From assembly GCF_000340215.1 (NCBI RefSeq), contig NW_006921534.1, forward strand, positions 2,205,248-2,269,247: 64,000 bases of DNA, written 5' to 3'. This document shows, in pieces, positions 57,901-64,000 of this stretch (its first letter is position 1; each line of letters begins with the position of its first letter). The notes below the pieces were generated by a model. It was not told the DNA's origin. It saw nothing but the letters and a program-made list of their open reading frames with translations, and ran no database searches. Both the position numbers and the translations under genes were made by a program. Source of the DNA: Pseudocercospora fijiensis CIRAD86 (taxonomy: Eukaryota; Ascomycota; Dothideomycetes; Mycosphaerellales; Mycosphaerellaceae).

Positions 57901-59800
57901 TCCTTCCTAAAGGCTAGATAGGAGGAAGAAAGAAGAGGTTAATACTAATAGCTATAGAACTAATTACAGAACAGATCAAGCATATCTAGTACTATAGTTA
58001 AAACTAGGTAGCAACCCTCCTCTCCCTTAATATCTTAGGAGCCTTTAATAATGTCTCCTATAAAAGGCTCCTATATATACTTAAATAGAAAGCTATACTA
58101 AACTAGATAGTCTAATTTATCTAGTCCTTCCTATAGGAAAGATCAATATAGCTTATTCTAGGTAAATTCAAATTAGACCTAATACTAACTAAAAAGGGAA
58201 TCCCCTAAGGATTAATACTCTCCCTAATCCTCTTTCTTATCTTTATAGCAGACCTACTCCTACTCCTAGAATCAAAAAACACATTAGCATTAGGGTTTAT
58301 AGATAATACAAACATCCTAGCCTAGTCTAAGATAATAGAAACTAACTGCAAGATCCTAGAAGAGAAGCACTAGGAGTATAAAAAATAGGCAAGGAGGCAT
58401 AGCGCAAAATTCGCCCTAGAAAAGTACTAGCTTATCTACTTTAGTAAGGCTAAATCAACCTATAATATAAAGCAATCAATCACTATCTAAGGCTTTAAAA
58501 CCTAACTATTAGCAGAGCTTAGGGTACTAGGGATCTAGCTAGATCCAAAACTAAATTAGGGACTATAAGTAAAGAAGGCAAAGTAGAGGGTAGATACTAA
58601 TATACAATCTATTAATAGGCTTATAGCCTCTATATAGGGGGCTATATTCGAGAAAGCTAAAGTTATATACAAAGCAATTGTTAAGCTAGCAATGCTATAT
58701 AGAGTATAGATATAGACAGCCTAGGAGAAAACACTAAAGAGGATTAAGCAACTAGTTAGCAGGTCCTAAACCTAAAGCCTAAAGAAAATCCTAGGAGTAT
58801 ACAAAACTATACTAATAAGGGTAGTAGAAATAGAATTAGGGATCCTACTAGTTAAACAATACTTTAAGGGACTAAGATACCAATATATAGCAAAGATAAT
58901 AGAATACCTAGCCTAATAGACTATCTAAAAGGCACTAGACAAGATAAAAGCCTAGTATATTAGGACTAGGAGGCGAGACAGACTATAAATGACTCCCTAG
59001 AAAGTTAAAGACCTAGAGCAATATAGAGTCTTAATAAGAGAAATGCTAGAGAAAGAGCTTTAGGGACTAAATATAAGGCTAAAGGAAGACAAGCTAAAGG
59101 GAGAGAAACAAAGCCTAGTAGAATCAATTGCTAGATACCTATAGGAGCAGGAATAGAACAAAATATAAGTCAGACTAGGAACCCTAAAGGCACTAATCAA
59201 ATTTAGTTAATATAACTACTAGCTCTATAAGGACCTAAATAGGGCCGAGGCAAGCCTAGCTATCTAAATTAGATCTAAATATATTAGACTTAGATCTTAC
59301 CTATTTAGAAGAAACGTCCTAGGAATTAAAAGCAGAGCTTGCTAATATAGCTACTAATCTTAGAACCCTAAGTATATACTGCTAGTCTGCCCTTAATAGT
59401 TAGAAGGTAGAAGTAATTAGAGACTAAAAGCAATAGAAAGGGAATACGATAAGCTAATCTAGAGCAAGGAAGACCTAAAGAGGATAGTAAAGTAGATTAT
59501 TAAATAGGGATTCGTATAATAATTCGCACTAGCAAGGGAAACTAAGGAGTAGATAAGAAGGAGGGAAGAAGAGGGGGAAAGAAGGGTAGGGCAGTAGGCA
59601 AGGTAGTTAGAGGGTAATAACTATAACACTAGTATACCCTAGAGGAAGGAAAATAAGGAAACGAGGAAGATTAATACTTATAAATAGGACAGGAGGGAGA
59701 TTTTTACTAACTAAGTTGGTTTCCTACCTAAAACAATATATAGAAACAGACCTACATAGGCCGAAAGGCACTACAACAGGCAAATGAAATATCTATCTAT
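54924..59800 (+). mobile_element. Tad-like LINE (non-LTR retrotransposon), RIP-inactivated
   Basis: 4,877 bp bounded by a perfect 15-bp target duplication CTATATATAAGGGCC (54909-54923 and 59801-59815). The 3' end is a short ATCT/CTAT repeat tail in place of poly(A). ORF1 carries a preserved CCHC knuckle (CFKCQHYRHLAAKC, about 55752) with further Cys residues after it. ORF2 has endonuclease motifs (HIIAIQEP near 56330; DFNLYYPL near 56660) and reverse transcriptase motifs (LLNTIGKVLEKIVAKRL, LGAFNNVSYKRLL, LSLILFLIFIADLL, GFIDNTNILA). TAG codons interrupt all frames. Confidence 0.9.
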
Positions 59801-59815
59801 CTATATATAAGGGCC

Positions 59816-60221
59816 GAATTTCGGGAAGTCTGTATTCCAACATCCCTAGGGAAGCTGCAGCTGCAACGGAAATGCTCGTTGATTGCTGCTGGCGGTGATC
59901 AGATGCCTGGTTCCCGTTCCCTAGGGGCTTCTAACTTTTGCTTCACAGTTCAGCATCGCGCCGAGGCCTGTACGCCGCGTTGCACCAACAACACCAGCAA
60001 TAATGCACCAACGACCAGCAATTTCAGAAGCCTGGCGCATTGTTTGGTGACGCTGATATATGTCCTGCACAGCTCCCGCTCACCACTTCACATGCGACGG
60101 TGATTCAATTGATATCAAGTGCAGGAACCGACGTGCTCGCTGAGAATCTCGTGCCATTTCGTATACCCAGATCCATGCTTGCACCAGCCCACGCGTACCG
60201 GCGTGCTCCTCTTGCCCTGAA
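59816..60221. other. Intergenic, LINE to kinase-like gene
   Basis: Normal composition resumes. No gene is recognised. It should include the promoter of the gene at 60222, if that gene is active. Confidence 0.45.
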
Positions 60222-61205
60222 ATGCTGCTGGTGTGCGTTGGTGACGCTGGATTAGAGGAGCCAGAACATATCTCATCGAGCGCTGATAGTAAGCACGAAC
60301 ATCTCTCCATAGCCACTCCGACACGCAAACGAGGAATGCTCAGAAGGGTCTTTAGCCGGCAAAATACCTATCTCGCAGCGCTCAAAGATGCGCAACCCGG
60401 AGACGGCATTGGATATCCTCACGCCTACGAGCGCGAACGGCCATATGTGGACTATGAATTCCTTAAGACCTGCAAGGCTTTGCGACGCTCTTCCGGAGCA
60501 TACAGGTTCAACGACAGGATAGTCATCAAGGTCGGTGATGCCTCTCGAATGTCAGAGGCGGCGGCGATGCGGCTACTGTCGGAGAAGACCGCCATCCCAA
60601 TTCCGACAGTGCACGATGCTTACATCCAAGACGATGGCTGTGGCGTGATCATCATGGAGTACGTGGAAGGCGTCACCCTCGACAAAGCCTGGCCGACCTA
60701 TGACCTCGCGCAGAAGCAAGCAGTCGTGCATCAGCTCAAACGCTATCTGAATGAACTTCGACAAATCCAAAGTCCGGTCATAAGTTCGGTGGACGGCGAG
60801 CCATGTTGCGACCAGTTCTTCTCCTGGGACATGCGAGAATACGGTCCCTATAGCACCGAAATGCAATTCCATGAAGGCCTCGTTCAAGCACTCCACGAAC
60901 GAGCCGATCACTCCTGGTCGCGAATGGTAGCGCGCTTCCTGCGATCTATGAGTGGACACGAAACGGTACTTACTCACAACGACCTTACTCCGAGCAACAT
61001 ACTGGTCAACGATGGCTCAGTTGTGGCGATTCTTGACTGGGAGCTTGCTGGCTTTTATCCGGACTATTGGGAGTATGTCAAGGCATATCTGTTTGCGGAT
61101 TGGCAATCTATTTGGGTGGCAGATAGCATACCTGACAAGATACTTCAGCCGAAGCGTACTGAACTCGCGTTCATGTTACATGCAAGGGACATCATGTGGC
61201 CGTAG
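60222..61205 (+). CDS. Aminoglycoside-phosphotransferase-fold kinase-like protein
   Basis: Single open frame, 327 residues. Protein-kinase-like features: RIVIKVGD (ATP-binding Lys), SEAAAMRLLSEKTAIPIPTV (the Glu and hinge region of the APH family), GVIIMEYVEGVTLDKAWP, the catalytic loop LTHNDLTPSNILV, and the metal-binding AILDWELAGFYPDYWEY. The fungal members of this family phosphorylate unknown small molecules; true antibiotic resistance is not implied. The start is uncertain: the ATG at 60222 gives a 60-residue non-conserved head, and the ATG at 60336 (MLRRVFSRQNTYL) is an alternative. The gene begins about 400 bp after the LINE and may have lost its original promoter. Confidence 0.85.
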   Translation: MLLVCVGDAGLEEPEHISSSADSKHEHLSIATPTRKRGMLRRVFSRQNTYLAALKDAQPGDGIGYPHAYERERPYVDYEFLKTCKALRRSSGAYRFNDRIVIKVGDASRMSEAAAMRLLSEKTAIPIPTVHDAYIQDDGCGVIIMEYVEGVTLDKAWPTYDLAQKQAVVHQLKRYLNELRQIQSPVISSVDGEPCCDQFFSWDMREYGPYSTEMQFHEGLVQALHERADHSWSRMVARFLRSMSGHETVLTHNDLTPSNILVNDGSVVAILDWELAGFYPDYWEYVKAYLFADWQSIWVADSIPDKILQPKRTELAFMLHARDIMWP

Positions 61206-61560
61206 CGATATGGACCAGCACGAGAAAGCCAGATGGGGAGCAGGACATGGCGCACAAGCAGGAAATCCCGTCATGTCTCAGCAATAACGAAGCTCGCAGT
61301 TGCTGCAATGCTTCGCTTTCTGCAGATAAAACCAAGTCGGCCACTGCAATCACTGTTCCGCAAAATGTGACGTATTTGTCGTTTATTTGACCTGCTGCTA
61401 GCACCTCATACCCACTGCTTCAGATGCGATATTGAAGTGACTCGGGCTTTTATCACATGCCAAAATTGCTGACGAGACCAATCAAGCTCACTTTCATGAT
61501 GAGGACTTAGACTTTGGCCTGACCACCTTTGAGACATCTCAACCGCCGCTACATAACGAA
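61206..61560. other. Intergenic, no gene recognised
   Basis: Tandem-gene spacer of 355 bp. It should hold the 3' UTR of the kinase-like gene and the promoter of the 2EXR gene. Confidence 0.45.
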
Positions 61561-62381
61561 ATGGAACCCCCCAATGCACCAACATCACCAACCACTTTTC
61601 TCGATTTGCCAGCTGAGCTGCGCAACACCATCTACGAGCTAAGCGGCTGTCTTCAAATTCAGAGATGCTCCAATGGCACATGCAGAGCAGTGACGACCGT
61701 CGATGTTGCAGAGCGATATCACATCAAGTGCTACGGCAATCCGACTTCTTCGAGCCGATGTCTAGACAAGTCCGAGCATTGGGCGTAAGTACCAGCAGTC
61801 AAGTCCCTGATATTGACATCAATTGACCATAAAAAAGACTCATACCCGCCGACATCGCCCGCACAAGCAAGAAGGTTCTCGCTTACGAAACCTCGACGAG
61901 CAGCGAACACAACGCGAAGGCTCGATGGGTTCAACTCCCTGCACCAGCAAGCCAGCCGGCATTGACCAGAGTCTGTCGTACCGTCAGACAAGACACCATC
62001 CCCATGTTTTACGGACAGACCAGGTTTGTCGTCTGGGCCGAAAAGTCACGGAACGTCAGAGCGGCGTGCAAGAAGTTCTTCAAGACCATCGGCACTGCAA
62101 ATGCTTCCCATCTTCGATACGTCTTCCTCTGCATCAACGAGTTTAGCGGAAAGCTTCGTGCTCCTCCTTCCAGCCTGATCCACGTACAGACGCTGTTACG
62201 GCTGCAGCGCTTCATGAATGACGTGAGAAAGTCTTCCAGCAGCCTCGGCGCTAAGCCTGACTCTATCTTCTTTATGGAGGAGATATCACCGTTGATGGAG
62301 CGTACAGGCGTTCAGCTTGATATGCGGCATGGTGCTCGGGTAGGCCCATTAATCCAGGACGAGAGTGAGGCTGCTCTATAA
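61561..62381 (+). CDS. 2EXR-domain hypothetical protein, second in window
   Basis: Exons 61561-61784 and 61838-62381 with a 53-bp intron give 255 residues. The first exon contains TFLDLPAELRNTIYELS, the LP-x-ELRN-x-I-Y opening; the second contains QPALTRVCRTVRQDTIPMFY, the second conserved block. The join (EHWALIPADIARTSKKVLAY) keeps frame. The acceptor AAAAAAG is weak but the only one fitting. Function unknown; it shares only the family with the gene at 22837. Confidence 0.85.
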
Positions 62382-62477
62382 CAGATCGTGCTGAAGGAGC
62401 CACAGAAAAGTTCAGAAAGACAGATAGGGCCCAAAATATTTCACATGCCATGTAATCTACAGGAGTAAAATTTGCAC

Positions 62478-63766
62478 TCACTCCTTCGAAATCACCCCCA
62501 AATCAATCGGCGGCAACCCCAAAATCTGCAACGCCCTCGTCAAATTCCCGTCCGTAACATTCAGCGCCCTAATAGCCGCTAACCAAGGCGCTCCCAAGTT
62601 AACAATCTCCTGCGTCAAAATCGGCCAAGGACTCATCGCATTCGTAACATTCGCCGTCTTGTTAACCTGTCCCTTCTCACTCGTAAACACAGCCTGACCA
62701 ATACTCTGCACCCATTTCCAAGGCTGATCCAAATTATCCTCCTCTCCAGCATCCCAATATTCCCAACCCGTCACACAACCGAAATCAGGGTAATTCGCTT
62801 TTAGGGTTGCGATGTTGGTTTTGTAGACGTCGAGACCATACCAACCTGACCCGCCGTCGTTGGGGTTATCTAAGACGCCTAGGACGACGCGGGACGGTGC
62901 GTAGCCGTTGTTGATGATTGCGTTGTAGCCTGTGGGATTGCTGGCGTCGCCCCAGCCATTATAGAATTGGGCGTTGAACCAGTTGACGAGTTTGCCGTTG
63001 GGTTTGGAAGAGGATGTGGCTTGGGAGTCTAGGGTTTGGTAGGAGAAGCCACCGAGACCATAACCGCTGGGTTGGAGTTCGGAGGCTACTGGGGCCATTG
63101 TGAGGATGAAGTTGGAACCGAAGTCATCGTTGAGGCGACGTAGTAGGGCTAGAGGGCAGGTGTAGGCTACTTGTTCTTCGATGTCGAGGTCTAGGCCATC
63201 GACCTTGTGGTATTTGAGGGTATCGCGGAGAGGGACGTAGTATTCTTCGTTCTGAACTCAATTAGCGATAAGTCTGAACGAATTCACTTTGAGCCGCAGC
63301 TTACAATTACAGCACCATCTTCACCACTGCAGAGTCGAGGGTAGCTGCCAGGAGCTGCACCGCCCTACTCACGAATACATTAGCGTGTCTTGCGGTGCAT
63401 CTCTGGAGGAAGACTCTTCACCATCATCATCATGACCTTGACTCCCGCCTGTTGCAATTGTGCTGCTTCTGACCAGACCGTATCCCATATCGTGTCATTA
63501 GGGTTGTTGTCGTTCAACGTAATATCTCCTGGCTCCGAGTTGATATGCACAGCGGCCAGATAAATGTGCGTTACTTGAGTATTTTGTTGTACAAGAGGAA
63601 GGAGAGAAAGTTGGCCTCCAGAGGTAGTCTTGAAAGTCTGTACATACATCACATTTCGTGGTGTAGAATATGCATCTCGCTTTTGAAGAAATGATGATCC
63701 TGCAGGTAATGCTGCTGTGTACTGAAAGCTCAGCAGGCCCAGCCATGCTGTGAAAAGGCCGAACAT
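62478..63766 (-). CDS. Secreted glycoside hydrolase family 18 (chitinase/endo-beta-N-acetylglucosaminidase-like)
   Basis: Exons 63422-63766, 63305-63364 and 62478-63251 on the minus strand, introns 57 and 53 bp, join to 392 residues. A signal peptide (MFGLFTAWLGLLSFQYTAAL) with a KR site follows the start at 63766. The second exon gives GGAAPGSYPRLCSGED and the third VDGLDLDIEEQVAY, where DGLDLDIE is the GH18 active-site motif with the catalytic Glu; MAPVAS and WFNAQFYNGWG are further conserved barrel strands, and GWEYWDAGEED is the usual closing motif. N-glycosylation sites occur near the end (NKTANVTN). It should cleave chitin or N-glycan GlcNAc links outside the cell. Confidence 0.92.
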
Positions 63767-64000
63767 GTTCAAGACGAAATTGAATATACGAAGGGTAGCA
63801 GGAAACAACAAGAATCACATCCTACCTCTTGTAACGGCTACACTGGTACCCTTAAACATCTTACAAGACGGGGTGTGGCCGGTATCATAGGCTGCTCGAA
63901 CTTCGAAGGCTGTCGGAAGGTTCACGAGCTGTCAACACGAGGTCGTTGATCCTCCATCGTGCAGCCTCTGGCTGCAGATCTAGCAAATGTCCCAGACGGG

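Noticed and set aside
60289..60343. Possible intron near the start of the kinase-like gene
   Set aside because: Donor and acceptor exist, but removing it shifts the frame away from the conserved protein.

Overview
The window comes from the genome of a filamentous ascomycete (Pezizomycotina; a dothideomycete is my best guess, by inference). The evidence is eukaryotic genes with short introns (about 48-120 bp), a fungal FAS1 surface protein, a WSC sensor, Zn2Cys6 and 2EXR proteins, an arginine attenuator peptide, and large A+T-rich repeats whose reading frames are full of TAG/TAA codons of the kind left by repeat-induced point mutation (RIP).

Layout. 1-3.8 kb: the end of a FAS1 protein, a zeta-class GST/maleylacetoacetate isomerase and a convergent D-2-hydroxyacid dehydrogenase. 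3.9-5.65 kb: a foldback-like element built of 11-bp tandem units in inverted arms, between 11-bp direct repeats. 5.65-9.1 kb: gene-poor, with a DUF3669-like remnant, a tRNA-like Pol III locus and a broken zinc-ribbon frame. 9.4-28.6 kb: a gene-dense segment with a disordered Ser/Arg-rich protein, a Cys-rich protein, tafazzin divergent from a NOSIP-type RING protein, a Zn2Cys6 regulator divergent from an RTA1 membrane protein, SRP72 divergent from a 2EXR protein, and a WSC-domain sensor. 28.86-38.77 kb: a RIP-damaged BED/DUF659 hAT-type transposon split by a Ty3/gypsy chromovirus with 346-bp LTRs and a 5-bp target duplication. 38.8-44.8 kb: a small island with an Ost-alpha/TMEM184 protein and the arginine-specific carbamoyl-phosphate synthase small subunit, whose leader carries an intron-split attenuator uORF. 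44.8-54.9 kb: a second copy of the same hAT family, split by a different, minus-strand chromovirus. 54.9-59.8 kb: a Tad-like LINE with a 15-bp target duplication. 60.2-63.8 kb: an APH-fold kinase-like protein, another 2EXR protein and a secreted GH18 enzyme.

The host genes are mostly unrelated housekeeping and surface functions, not a pathway cluster. The most interesting items are the intron-containing attenuator uORF, the foldback-like element, an antisense Zn2Cys6-like coiled-coil frame inside the first chromovirus in which four of six cysteines have become tyrosine, and the repeated hAT-with-chromovirus nesting. All exon borders are read by eye from splice signals and frame continuity; no similarity search was run.
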